NCBI RefSeq assembly: GCF_030272615.1
Contig: NC_081406.1
Location: forward strand, 188,836,391 to 188,900,390
Reading direction: 5' to 3'
Source: Cryptomeria japonica
Taxonomy: Eukaryota > Streptophyta > Pinopsida > Cupressales > Cupressaceae
DNA length: 64,000 nucleotides
In this document: positions 43,045 to 54,490 of the stretch, piece by piece
Layout of the letters: each line of letters begins with the position of its first letter
How positions within the stretch are numbered: position 1 is the stretch's first letter
Notes under the pieces: generated by a model
Database searches by the model: none
Told to the model about the DNA's origin: nothing
What the model saw: only the letters and a program-made list of their open reading frames with translations
Position numbers and translations under genes: made by a program

Positions 43045-46000
43045 ATGGCATCCTCCTCTGCACCTGAATTCATAGCAAACCCTACAGTAGTCGAGGTTAT
43101 AAAATGCCCTAGGCCCATGTTTGAGCTAGTTCCCGAGGTAGCTAAGAAAGATGACAATACAGGTGCTTTTTCCCAAATTCCAAAAGGTGTTGTTTATGCA
43201 GAAGACCCTAGAATGTATATTCATTACAACATAGAGTAATTAGGTGATGAAGAAATTAAAAACATGTATAAGACTGTTATATGTGACAATTCCGAAAATG
43301 TGAAACCTGAACATAAAGTTGTTGAAACCCTAGGATTCACTTAAATCCTCTGCATTCCTGAATTTCCCAAGGAAGTGATTAAGATAGTTTTAAGTAGGGT
43401 ACATGGTTCATTCTTTTGGCTTGATTCAGCGCACAAAATTACAAAGGAAGCTATGAAAGCAGTAACAGGGTTACCTTCCATTGGTAACAGACCTGACAAG
43501 ACTAAGAAGGTCTCCAATAACCTAGTAACGAAGTTAACTGGTGCAACATCTGACAAGAGATCATTGAGGGTTAATGATGTAACTGATACAAATGTGAGAT
43601 TCATTAGCATGATTTTAGGGTACAAAGAAACTCATGCTAATAGGCTTAACTCAGTTTCTAGTTTATGCATAAAGAGTGCTTATGACATGGTTAAGGACAA
43701 TGTGAAAATTGATGTTTGTGAAATGGTTAAAAGATGAGTTGATTGATAACTTAGCCAAAATCAAGAAGGATAAGAAAGGAACTTTCAGATTTGGAAATCT
43801 GTTAGTATGTCTGATGCTACACATAACCAAACAGGTTCCTGGTATAGGCAACAAAGATTTTGGATTTGACATACCGGTAGGAAAACAATTATCAAACTTG
43901 TTCAACAACATGGGTGAAAACAAGGAAAAGAATATCAATGAGTATTTTCAAGCATTAAAGGTCAGAATGAACAAAAGAATCAGACTTCATAGGAAATTGT
44001 CAACAAATACAAGGATGATATATGTTTTGTAATAAAAAAGGATGAGATCTGGATGGAAGCAGTCATCCCAAGGACAATCTGGGTAACAGAGATGGGGTAT
44101 GAAATAGATGACCACATAGTGGAAACTTATGCCAAAGCACTTCTGGAAGCCCCCAATGAACCAAAGGAAGAAGTATTTGGTAGTGCTGAGACCATAGAAA
44201 GTCAAATTCAATCTAAGAAGAGAGTGAAAAAGATTGAGGCATTTGTGAGAAAAGGATCCAGACAAGCAAAAGCCATAAAGGAAGATGTATTAAAGAAAAC
44301 CGGCATAACTGAAGATGAGTTGGCAGCCCAACAACCTGAAACTCATCTATCATAGGTAGGTTCTTCCTCAAAAGGAGATATGCCAACAACTCTTAAAAGA
44401 GTTGTTAGGAAAAGAGACCCCTCATCGGCAACCACTCCTTCACCTAGAAGGACAAGACAGAAGCAAGAAGCTGTGAGATCTCCGGTCAGAAAGGTCACAC
44501 CTAAGAAGAAGCTGACCCCAAAAGGAAGAAAAGGACAAACACTGACTTGGCCCCTCTTGATATATTACTGAATGAGATCACAGAGGAAGGTAAATTGAAA
44601 AATATAGGGAAAATCTATGACACCCTATCAGATGATGAGAAAGGACAAGTTGAGGAGAGTGTTATATTACACATGGACATGTATAAAAAGTTTTTGTTGC
44701 AAGTCTTAAATGAAATTCCTGATGAACTATATAAAAGACTTGAGGCCAGAAGGCAAGGAATAATTGAGTTGGATAAGAAAATTAAAATAGAAAAATTACT
44801 TGCAGTATACCCGGTTAACTCACCTAAAGAAATTGATGATCTGATAGCTCAGGCCAACCGGACAGTTTTTTCCACTTCACACTGGCAAATTTCACTAATG
44901 GCAGGTAGAGTTACAGAGGTTTCAGAGGAAACAGAAAATGGTTGGGATATATTCTTGGTTGAAAAAGAAAAACAAGAAGAATATAGGAATCCCAAGCCCA
45001 TTAAGGTATATTAGAAGGGCAAAGGGAAAGGTAAAGTTGGTGGACCACCAAGTATCAAGATTAGAGACAACTTACCCCCACCTCCTCTAAATAATCCACT
45101 GGTAAAAACAACAACTACTGAAGATCAACCAGTAGTTGAGATTATGGATACAGAGGATAATAATCCTAATCCTGAAGTCCTATATACTGTGAATGTTGAT
45201 ACTCAGAAGATCAACATAGTGGTAGATAAGGATACAACAGATAAATCAGGTATATCCAAAGAGCCTTTGGTAACAGGAAACACAGAGCAACCTGCAGCAG
45301 ATATAGAGAAAAAGATGGAATCTGAAACACAAACAAAGCAACCAACACAGCTAAAGGCTTCAGAACAGATGCCACCGGTAAGAAATGATGTAGGAAAACC
45401 AGTGCTTAAAGAGATGGAGACACAAACAGACCTACTAGAGGTCAATACTAGCATGATCACTTCCACTGGCACTCAGTTTGTTGGGTCACCATCAAATGTG
45501 ACTAAGGTATTACTTGAATCTATCAAGAAAATAACTGATTATAGCTCACAAGCTTATAAAGCGATAGATGATTCAATTCCATTTTTGAAATCAATAGCTC
45601 CTAATTGTAATATTGACAATAAAGATTCTTTAGGCCAGTTGGATACACTTTGTAAATATATTTCTGAAAATTTTGAGCAAACAAAGGTAGAAACTATAAA
45701 GGAAAGTGTAGAAAAAGAGAAACATAAATTCTTTGAGGAAGGAATAAAGAAGTGTAAAAAGGAATTTGACACACTTCTACCAGAACTGTGCAATTTGTTG
45801 AAAGAGTACAAAACTCTATACAAAGACACCTATAAGACAAACTTTTTGACCATAGATGTAGACAAAAAGATGAGCAAGGTAAAGGAAGAGATCAATAAAC
45901 TTGCAGATAATTTTGTTAACTCACCTGATACATTATTGGTTTTTGAGGAAAAGATAACAAATTTTGAGGAAGAAGTATTCAAATTGGAAAGAGAAAAAGA

Positions 46001-46100
46001 AAAAATAATAAACAAGGCAAAACTCTTGAGATCTAAACTAAGTCCAAGATTGGACTATTTAGCATCTCTGCGGAAGGAAATCTCAGAGTCATTAACATAG
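43045..46100 (+). pseudogene. Element F ORF2: long unassigned protein
   Basis: ATG 43045 (MASSSAPEFIANP) in good context to the stop at 46098, about 1018 codons, now with stops near 43238, 43342, 44353 and 45012 and frameshifts near 43725, 43985 and 44545. Module 1 (to about 44150): GAFSQIPKGVVYAED, VLSRVHGSFFWLD, HKITKEAMKAVTGLP, CIKSAYDMVKDNVKID and GTFRFGNLLVCLMLHITKQ. A basic Lys/Arg/Pro linker follows (SPVRKVTPKKKLTPKGRKGQ). Module 2: EITEEGKLKN, VEESVILHMDMYKKFL. Module 3 (about 45480-46100): long coiled coil ending LLRSKLSPRLDYLASLRKE. All three align with D. Module 1 is faintly like the 'putative plant transposon protein' ORFs of plant retroelements, but I cannot confirm it. Function unknown. 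Confidence 0.82.
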
Positions 46101-46450
46101 GGAAGCAAAACACCGGCAGAGCACTTGCAGCATCTCACCGGTACAGTATACAGAACTGAGACAACAATAAAAGACAGTAAGAAGTTTATGGATGGTATAA
46201 ACTTAATTTTGGGAGATATTCTTTAGATAATAACTACCCAACTACAAGGTTGAGGTTATGGATTGGTACAACTAAAAAATCTACTAACCTTTGTCATTGA
46301 TGCCAAAGGGGGAGTAGTAGGATGAGAAAATTCAAAACACAGGGATCATATGCTCAGGGGGAGCTCTTACATTTTTGGTAACATTTTTTGGTCTACACAT
46401 TTTTGGATATCTTTTTTTTTGAAATTTCTCATGAGTGTTGCCATCAATGC
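46101..46450 (+). other. 3' noncoding tail of element F
   Basis: No gene. Contains a CAAAGGGGGAGTAG block near 46307 and CAGGGGGAGC near 46356, extra polypurine tracts upstream of the final one as in D, and TGTTGCCATCAATG (46436-46449), one arm of the inverted repeat spanning the tract. Confidence 0.7.
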
Positions 46451-46462
46451 CAAAGGGGGGGA
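46451..46462 (+). other. Polypurine tract of element F
   Basis: CAAAGGGGGGGA, immediately upstream of the 3' LTR start. Confidence 0.9.
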
Positions 46463-46463
46463 T

Positions 46464-47382
46464 TGTTGGCATATGGACACTCCAATGAGACATTGTATGT
46501 GATTGAAGGTTTTTTCATTGATGGAAACCTTGCAATCCTATGGCACCAACAAGACATTATACCGGCAAAAGCATTACACAGGCAACCTTGCAATCCTATG
46601 GCACCGACAAGACATTATACTGGCAAAAGAATTACATAGGCAACCTTGCAATCCTATGGTACTGCCAAGACATTATATTGGCAAAGCATTATTCAAACAA
46701 GATAGTGCACCAGCATCAGCAAGATCAATCTACACCAGCACCAGCACAGAAGAAAAGATGTATACCGGCATAGAGGTCGACAGGATTTTTGATATGTAAT
46801 ATCTTGTTTATTATTGTAAGCCGACTTGGCAAATTGTAAAATGACTCTTGTATATAAAAGAGATCATTTTAGTCATTTGTAGGATATGGATAGGAAGCAT
46901 AAAGAAAATTATAAGGCAGACCTAATATGCGAATTGTAGGTCAAGGGTATATGTAAAGAACAGAGCAAGAACCAGTACTGAATCTGGCATTGAAGATGCT
47001 ATTGTAAAGCAATACAGATCATTGGATTTGCATAATCCTCATTGTAAGTCAGTGTGACTTCTTATTGAGCAGTGTGCTCTAGGCAGTTGGCCTTCCTGCA
47101 TGTTCAGGCCCCTATTGTAAGTAATATTCTCTTATTGGCCAGTAAGTGAATATTGTGGGTCACAAATCCCACCGAGGTTTTTCCCAAACCGGGTTTCCTC
47201 ATTAAACATCTTGTGTTATGGTGTTCTTTTCATGTGGATGTTTTTGATTATGTTAATTATATTAATTCTTGCATACCGGTATACTGTTACTTTATGTTCT
47301 GCATATTCTATTTTAAGAAAATTCCATTACCGGTCAGATATTAATTCACCCCCCCCTCTCAGTATCTGTGGGAACCCTAACA
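46464..47382 (+). repeat. Element F 3' LTR (919 bases)
   Basis: TGTTGGCATATGGAC to GGAACCCTAACA. Aligns with 40627-41533, including the 58-base tandem array (units at 46526, 46584, 46642) and the hairpin at 47155-47172. The C run near the end is shorter here. Confidence 0.95.
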
Positions 47383-47537
47383 AGTTGCAGTTTGTAGTAC
47401 AGTGTTTGAGCCGGTTAGTTCAGTGATTGATTTATGAGTTGGTTTTGAGTTTGGTGAAAGTTTAGTTTGTTTTCTATCTACTGATTCACCCCTCTCTCAG
47501 TAGATGTCTGGATAGTTATTGATTAATTATATCATCA
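47383..47537 (+). repeat. Element G 5' LTR, right piece
   Basis: Starts with the AGTTG duplication of F and ends ATATCATCA before the G primer site. Matches 54330-54490. Confidence 0.92.
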
Positions 47538-47539
47538 AT

Positions 47540-47552
47540 TGGTATCAGAGTA
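47540..47552 (+). other. Primer binding site of element G
   Basis: TGGTATCAGAGTA, iMet type with 11 of 13 matches, two bases after the LTR. Confidence 0.9.
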
Positions 47553-47607
47553 TTTCAGGTCCTCTAGTGTCTAAGCCTAACACCTTGAGGTAAAGATCTA
47601 GAAGAAC

Positions 47608-48560
47608 ATGACAAAGAAAGAAAGTCTAAAGTTCAATAGGGAAAATTAAAAAATATGGAGTGATAGGATGAAGATCTATATAAAAAGATTGGGAAGTCAA
47701 TATTGGGAACATGTTGTTACCAAATATACCTTGCTTAGTGGGATTTTGTCTGACGATCAAAAGAAAGAGCAACAAGAGAATAATCAAACATTGGAGGCCA
47801 TTATCAGTTCCTTGTCTGATTCTGAGTATGTTGATGTTCATGGTTTGGAGACTCCTTATGATGTGTGGAAGAAACTCGAGGATATCTATAATGGTGATGA
47901 GCATGTGAAGATTTCTAAAGAGGAGAGTCTAAGAGGTAAATTTGATGACATGCAGATGGCTGAAGATGAGAATATTCAACAATATGGTCACAGGATCAAG
48001 GAGATAGTCAGTGAGATCAAAAGTGTTGGTGGTAAAGTGGAGGATACCACAGTGGTTAGCAAGGTGTTGAGAACCCTTCTACCAGTCTATGCTATCAGAG
48101 TGGCAGCCATTCAAAAACTCAAGTCTATTGATAAAACAAAGGTAAATCTTGACTCCATTATTGGTAAACTAACTGCATTTGAATTAAATAGTTTTGATGG
48201 AAGTGTTTAGAAATCAAAATCTGCATTTAGAGCTTCAGTTTCAAATCCATTGGTAAGGAAAAGCAGAGAAGTCAGTCATAGTCATGAGTCCAGATCCAGC
48301 AGAGAAGTTGATGATGAAGATAGTCTGATTGAGCTTGAAGCATTGTTGGCTAAGCGATTACCCAGAGGTACCAGTAAATACAAAGGTAAATTGACTTTAA
48401 AGTGTTTTACATGTAACCAGATTGGACATATTGTAGGTACCTATCCAAATGGAGACAATGAGCATAAACATGAGAAGTATAAGAAGTACAAAGGAAAAGG
48501 TAAAATAGATTGCCTCATTATAGTGGATGGAGGAATCACAGATGAGGAATCTGAGAGAGA
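47608..48560 (+). pseudogene. Element G Gag relic
   Basis: ATG 47608 (MTKKESLKFNREN), a stop at codon 14, then a copia UBN2-type Gag: SDRMKIYIKRLG, ETPYDVWKKLEDIY and IQQYGHRIKEIVSEIKSVGG, ending in a knuckle CFTCNQIGHIVGTY whose last Cys is Tyr. A stop at 48208 interrupts it. The frame runs on into protease, so Gag-Pol was one reading frame as usual for copia. Confidence 0.9.
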
Positions 48561-48963
48561 TGCAAATAAGGAAATTGTCTTTGTTGCCATTAAAGATGAG
48601 ACATCAGATCATAAAGCGTTAGTTTCTCGAATGGATAGTTCTGATGATTGGATTATAGACAGTGGTTGTTCACACCACATGACTGGTGACTGGAGGAAGT
48701 TTCTTACTTTGAAGGAATTTGATGGAGGTGTTGTGAGATTTGGAAATGACTCACCCTGCATGGTAAAAGGAAAGGGAACCATTTCTCTTAATGGAAAGAG
48801 AAATGCAGATGATGTCCACTGGGTTGAAAGATTGAAACACAATCTTTTGAGTGTTGCTCAACTCAATGACAGAGGTTATCCACTAGAATTCAAGAATGGA
48901 ATGTGCAAAATCTATGGAAGCAAAGGTAAACTGATTGCAACTGAAAAAGAAGACAAAAGGTAA
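48561..48963 (+). pseudogene. Element G protease domain
   Basis: WIIDSGCSHHMTGDWRKF with the intact copia active site D-S-G-C, then VRFGNDSPCMVKGKGTISL and HNLLSVAQL. The frame stops at 48961 after a frameshift. Confidence 0.9.
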
Positions 48964-50160
48964 CTCATTTCACCTAAATCCTAAAGTCAACAACTATTTA
49001 ATTACTAAAGTACATGATAGTTGTCTTTGGCATCGAAGATTTTGTCATGTAAATTTTGATAACATTGCCAAAGTCAATAAGTCCAAGTCTGTAAGAGGTT
49101 TGCCTCAGTTGGACAAATCGATGAGTGCTTTGTGTAAGGAATTTTAGTTAGGGAAGATGACGTCCTCAAATTTTAAGAGAAAATCTTTCTCAGCAGAACA
49201 TTTGCTAGATTTGGTTCATACAGACCTCTGTAGACCAATAAGGACTAGGATTATTCAAGGTGATTGGTATTTTATGATCTTCACTTATGATTGTTCAAGA
49301 ATTACATGGATCACACTCTTGAAGGACAAAACATAAGCCTTTAACAAGTTTAAGGCATTCAGGGCCTTAGTTGAAAAGGAAAGTGGAAAGAAGATAAAGT
49401 GCTTAAGAACTGAGTAAGGTGGTGAATAGAGGAATTCACTAGATACTATGAAGAAAATGGAATTAAGAGGCAAATTTCTACACCTAGGACACCGTAGCAG
49501 AATGGTATTGTAGAGAGGAACAACCTATCAGCTATTGAACATGCTAGAAATATGCTAATACAAGGAGTTGTAGCTAAGATTTTCTGGAGAGAAAATGTCA
49601 ACATAATTGTCTACACTATGAACCAGATATTAGTTAAAAGAGGTAAGGATAAAACTCCTTATGAATACTGGTATGGTAGATCACCTAATGTCAGTTACTT
49701 TAAGGTTTTTGGTCATAAATGTTTTATCAAGAGAGGTGACTATGTTGGTAAGTTTGATGCTAAGAGTGATGAAGGCATATTTCTTGGTTACTCCACCAAG
49801 AGCAAAGCCTACAAATGTTACAACAACCAAACAAAGAAGATCATTGAAAGTGCTGATGTCCAAGTGGGTGAGTGTCCTAAAGATTCAAGAGAAACCAGTG
49901 AGGAGAAGAAGGAAGATGAACCATACATTATGATTTTGGAGCCAGAACCAATGAAGCAAGAAGTTGGTGAAATGAATGTTGTTGTAGTACCAGTTCAACC
50001 GGAACAGGTAGATTCTATAGAGATGAAGATAGTGAGGAAGAAGAACCTGAGAATCATGATCATGTTATTCCAAGGTATGTAAGACTCAATCATAATCTTG
50101 ATCAGATTATTAGAGATAAATATGTTGGAGTGTTAACCAGAAGAAGAATAAGAGAAAATT
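48964..50160 (+). pseudogene. Element G integrase relic
   Basis: GAG-pre-integrase (SCLWHRRFCHVNFDNIAKV ... ALCKEF) then the core: LLDLVHTDLCRP (first Asp), CLRTE-stop-GGE where LRSDxGGEF is usual (second Asp changed to Glu), and QNGIVERNN with the catalytic Glu. The C-terminal side is open at 49552-50082 (YFKVFGHKCFIKR, DEGIFLGYSTKSKAY). Stops and frameshifts near 49145, 49335, 49420 and 49497 disable it. Confidence 0.9.
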
Positions 50161-51040
50161 CTTGTATGATCTCCACTATTGAGCCTAGAAAAACAAAGGC
50201 AGCCTTTGGAGATGATCACTGGATCAAGGCTATAGAATAAGAGCTTGAATAGATTGAGAAGAACAATACATGGACCCTAGTACCCATACCGGTGAACAAA
50301 AATGTAATAGGTACTAAATGGGTATTCAGAAATAAACTGAATGAAGATGGAGTAGTAGTCAAAAACAAAGCCAGATTGGCATGCAAAGGCTATGCACAAG
50401 AAGAAGGTGAAGACTATGGTGAGACATTTGCACCAGTTTCTAGATTGGAAGGTGTTAGGACTCTACTTGCATTTTCAACATATAGGGGATTCAAAGTATA
50501 TCAGATGGATGTGAAGTCAACATTTCTAAATGGAATATTGGAAGAGGAAGTCTACATTGAACAACCAGATGGCTATGCTTTGACTGATGCAAAGGATATG
50601 GTCTGCAAACTGCACAAGGCACTATATGATCTAAAGAAAGCACCAAGAGCATAGTATGAAAGACTACATTCACACTTGGTGAAGATAGGTTTTTCAGAGT
50701 TCCAGTGAAGACAAAAATATATATCTCAAGATTGAGGAGATAAGTTACTGGTTAGTGAGGTATTTGTGGAAGATATCATTTTTGGAGGCAATGATGACAT
50801 GAGTGATGACTTTGCAAATGAAATGAAAAGTGAATTTGAGATGTCTCTGGTAGGAGAGATAAACTTCTTTATAGGTTTGCAAATTCAACAGATAAAGAAT
50901 GGTATTTTTATCACATAGTCCAAATATTTGAAAAAGGTATTGAAGACATTTGGAATGGGAGATTGTAAACTAGTTGGGACACCAATGGTTACAAGTTGTA
51001 AACCATCTAAGGAGGATGATGTTGCATCTGTTGATGAAAA
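50161..51040 (+). pseudogene. Element G reverse transcriptase relic
   Basis: TKWVFRNKLNEDGVVVKNKA, YAQEEGEDYGETFAPVSRLE, YQMDVKSTFLNGILEEEVYI and ALYDLKKAPRA (then TAG for Trp). The catalytic YVDD box reads FVEDIIFGG near 50764, so the first Asp of the pair is Glu. Further stops near 50651, 50706 and 50917. Non-functional. Confidence 0.92.
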
Positions 51041-51716
51041 GGAGTATAGGTCTATGATAGGGAAACTACATTATGTTGTTCACAACAGACCGGATATTGC
51101 TCATGAAGTTGGATTAGTTGCCATATTTCAGAAGAACCCAAAGGAGACACACATGGTAGCGACTAAAAGGATATTCAAATATTTGAAAGGTACTATTGAT
51201 TATAGATTATGGTATCCATATGCAGGTAACTTTTATTTGAAAGTTTATATAGATGCAGATTGGGCAAGAAATATTGATGACAGGAAGAGTACAACCAGAG
51301 GTGCATTCTTTCTTGGAGGAAGGCTTGTATCTTGGAGCAGCAAGAAGCAAGGTTGTATATCACAGACAACTGCTAAAGCAGAATATGTTGCAACATATAT
51401 AAATTGTATCTAGGCAATCTGGATGAAACACATTCTGGAAGGACTCAAGTTGAAGATCACAAAACCAGTAAGGATTTTCTGTGATAACACCGGTGCAATA
51501 AATATTTCAAAGAACCCGGTGTTGGATGCTAGAACCAAGCATATGGATCTGAAATATCATTTCTTGAGAGAGAAAGTGCAGAGTAAAGGTGTGTTACTGG
51601 AGCATGTATCTACTAAGAAACAAATAGGAGATATCTTTACTAAACCTCTACCTAAGGCTACTTTTGAGTATCTTAGAGGTCAACTAGGGGTTGTGCCCCT
51701 ACATGAGGTTAGTTGA
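51041..51716 (+). pseudogene. Element G RNase H relic
   Basis: YRSMIGKLHYVVHNRPDIAH, then YIDADWARNIDDRKSTTRG, LVSWSSKKQGCISQTTAKAE, and after a TAG, ICDN-type FCDNTGAINISKNPVLDART, HMDLKYHFLREKV and DIFTKPLPKATFEYLRGQLG. The copia RNase H acidic residues remain. Ends at the stop at 51714. Confidence 0.92.
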
Positions 51717-52050
51717 ACAAATGTGGAAGACATCAGTCCCAAAGCTTATTGAAGATCTTGAAGAAGGATTGGTGTAGAGTGGAGCTACTCCACAGGGGGA
51801 GCAACTTGTTGCAGAACAGTGAAGTATGACACTGAATGTTTTACTTTCACTTTGGCATTGTTGTCAAAGGGGGAGATGAACTATATGATTGATAGGGAAA
51901 TGAAATATAGCCAGTTACTAGATGAAGACATGGACTCAATTGAAGGAGAGTACATGGAAAATGTAAACCAGGATCCTTATACCTGTGTATGTGCATTACT
52001 CTCAATCATCACAATCAAATGGTATTGATATTTGTATTGCCATCAATGCC
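51717..52050 (+). other. 3' noncoding tail of element G
   Basis: No gene. Holds additional purine tracts (CAGGGGGAGC near 51793, CAAAGGGGGAGATG near 51868) besides the final one, and TTGCCATCAATG (52037-52048). The same layout is visible in reverse at 63684-63960. Confidence 0.75.
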
Positions 52051-52061
52051 AAAGGAGGAGA
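52051..52061 (+). other. Polypurine tract of element G
   Basis: AAAGGAGGAGA directly before TGTTGGAATTT. Confidence 0.88.
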
Positions 52062-52062
52062 T

Positions 52063-54490
52063 TGTTGGAATTTTCATGCAGATTGCATTAATGAAGTATA
52101 AGTGTTGTCATTGATGTCAATTGTAACCAGTAATAGAGTTGTAATGCAACTGATAGTTGAGCAGTGAAGGAAACCGGTATTACTATTGTAGCAGTGAGAC
52201 CAACCGGTAACCCTACCTGTTGATATGTCGGACCCTAATCGATGGAGCTTGGTGAATCAGTTGTGTTGATCTATGATCAAACAATGATCGGAGATGATTA
52301 TTCCACATATACATGATGCACATGATGAGTTTCAAAGTGGTTTCAAAGTGATTGCATAGCATGAAGTGGAAACTATGTGATGAGTTACAGGATCCTATGT
52401 GCGTTGATCCAGGAGTGGTCGAGGTTGTCTTGGACAAACCACAGTGATTGCTATGTAATCTAATAGTCATGTTTGAACCGATTAGTCTGTAATCTCTATG
52501 AGATATTAGGTTTTGTGATGTGTTACCAACCTATTGTTTTTCTTATAAGGTCGATGAGTTGTTTTGTAGTAGTGTTGGCAATTTTGGTTAAGTGTCAGTG
52601 TGATTGATTTTTGAACCAGAAGGAGTATCTATAGTATGTGTGAAGGCAGATAGGAGCATGAAAAGGATCTGATCAAGCATAGTAGTGCTATTATTGTTAG
52701 GTCCCGAAGACAACTAAGAGGGGGGGGTGAATCAGTTGTCTAATAAATTTAAACCAAAACCATTTAACTAGCTTAATGCTTAATACCGGTAAACTAGTTA
52801 AATATGCCGGTAGACAGTGTTAATAGTAAATTGCTATACCGGTAAAGATTAATGCATGAAACATAAACATAAAGTCATCCACAACACATAACACCAATAT
52901 TTGTATGTGGAAACCCTGTAAGGGGAAAAACCGCAGTGGGAAACCTTACCCACAATCAGATGATACTACTACAGATAGTAAGTGTATATAAATGGGGTCT
53001 ACACATGTAGAAAGGCCAATAGCCTAGAGCTCACTACTCAATTACAAAATGGGAGTCACACTAACTACAGTTGGATGGTTAAATCCAATAAGAATGTACT
53101 GCACAAAATAGCATCTTCATATGCTAGATTCAATACCGGTGTAATGCTGATATGCTTCTAAAAAACCTAGCTTCACCTTCAAATGATGTCTTCATGTATA
53201 CCTCTGTTTAATCTTGCATATACCTTCTCACAATTCTTCTTCGCATTCCACATTCAATCTTACAAATAAGATCTTACATTTATATCATAACCTAAGACCA
53301 ATTTTAGTAGGTCGGCTCTATAAGGTATTACAATAAAAACATTTTACAAATAATATAATATCTGATGCAATAACCGATTGAACATGTTGGCTTAATGCAT
53401 TTACAACAATAATAAATCATCTCCATAGTGTGCCATATTGATCTGGAAAAGATAAACCTGCTGGTGTAACCCTAGGTAACCCTGGACCTATTTGCCAGTA
53501 AAAGCAAATATGCAAATATGAATATACCAATGATTAATTCTTCAAAACAAAGTGTCCACATGATGTCTTCAACATTACCAAGTGTTTTCCATATCATTCC
53601 AAGTGTCGGTGAACATTATATCATGTCGATGAACCATATACCAGTAACTGTGCAATAGTTACTTGCTTGCCGGTGAATGTTGTTGGATCTCCAAAGTGCT
53701 AGTGTTTCAGTAGGTGTTGACATCAATGACAAAACCATACCAAAATACCAACAATTACTAGATCAACAAGACCATGTTGTTCTTTAACAATTACAACAGT
53801 TAAATCCCTAAATCGGGTAAGCTATAATAGGCTTAGTGTTTTCTAAATCCTCTAACCAGGTGATCCATTAGCTTGGATTTGAAATCCTCTATCGAAGTTA
53901 CTCCTAACAAGGTATTGCCTTTAACAGGGTATTGTAGTCAATCCTTTAACCGGGTGGTCCTTAACTGGATCTGTTCCTAACATGACATTTTTGTAAAGCT
54001 TCTAACAAGGCTTGGCTCCTAACAAGGTGAACTTCAAGAGATTTCAGAGTACTTATGGGTATTCATCCCCACTGTGGTTTTTCCTGTTTGGGTTTCCATG
54101 TCAAAAATCATTGTGTCAAGTGGTGAATCATTTTTGTGGTTATGTTTTCATATGGTTAACTTGTTTAACTGGTAAAGCCACTTAGTTGTGTTAAGATGAC
54201 GGGAAGTGATCTAAAATGTGCTTTTATTAATGTTAGTAAAGTGGTTTGATGTTTTGGTTAAATGGTTTGAGAGTTTCAGATCTATTACACTGTTATTTTG
54301 GTATGTTAGTCAACCGATAAACTTGACAGTGCAGTTGCAGCTTGTAGTATAGTGTTTGAACCGGTTAGTTCAGTGATTGATTTATGAGTTGGTTTTGAGT
54401 TTGGTGAAAGTTTAGTTTGTTTTCTATCTACTGATTCAACCCCCCACTCTCAGTAGTTTTCCAAATCATTATTGATTCATCATATCATCA
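52063..54490 (+). repeat. Element G 3' LTR, interrupted by solo LTR N
   Basis: TGTTGGAATTTTCATGC to ATATCATCA, with N occupying 52695-53753. The part after N matches the G 5' LTR pieces. The hairpin position at 54055-54072 has lost one pair (ATGGG/CCCAC). Confidence 0.9.
52695..53753 (-). mobile_element. Solo LTR N (copia, related to element B LTR)
   Basis: Plus-strand TGTTAGGTCCCG to ATACCAACA, flanked by ATTAT and ATTAC, a target duplication with one change. Same layout as the B LTR (AACTAAGAGG block, GTGGG/CCCAC at 52936-52953, TTGACATCAATGAC near the end). No internal sequence: it arose by recombination between two LTRs. Confidence 0.88.

Larger units (their letters stand above)
40627..47382 (+). 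mobile_element. Element F: complete RT-less copia-like retrotransposon (6756 bases)
   Basis: LTRs 40627-41533 and 46464-47382, exact iMet primer site, polypurine tract, and a perfect duplication AGTTG (40622-40626 and 47383-47387). It sits inside the 5' LTR of G: joining the flanks restores ACAGTGTAGTTGCAGTTTG, matching the uninterrupted 3' LTR near 54330. The internal region encodes ORF1 (coiled coil plus four zinc knuckles) and ORF2 (about 1018 codons, unassigned). No protease, integrase, RT or RNase H is present. It is better preserved than its relative D. Confidence 0.95.
40221..54490 (+). mobile_element. Element G: Ty1/copia retrotransposon, host of F and N
   Basis: A copia with Gag, protease, integrase, RT and RNase H (47608-51716) and large LTRs. 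Its 5' LTR is truncated on the left at 40220, split by element F (40627-47382), and resumes at 47383-47537. Its 3' LTR (52063-54490) is split by solo LTR N. Without insertions the 3' LTR is about 1364 bases. A copy of the same family is entering from the right end of the window (62271-64000). Confidence 0.92.
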
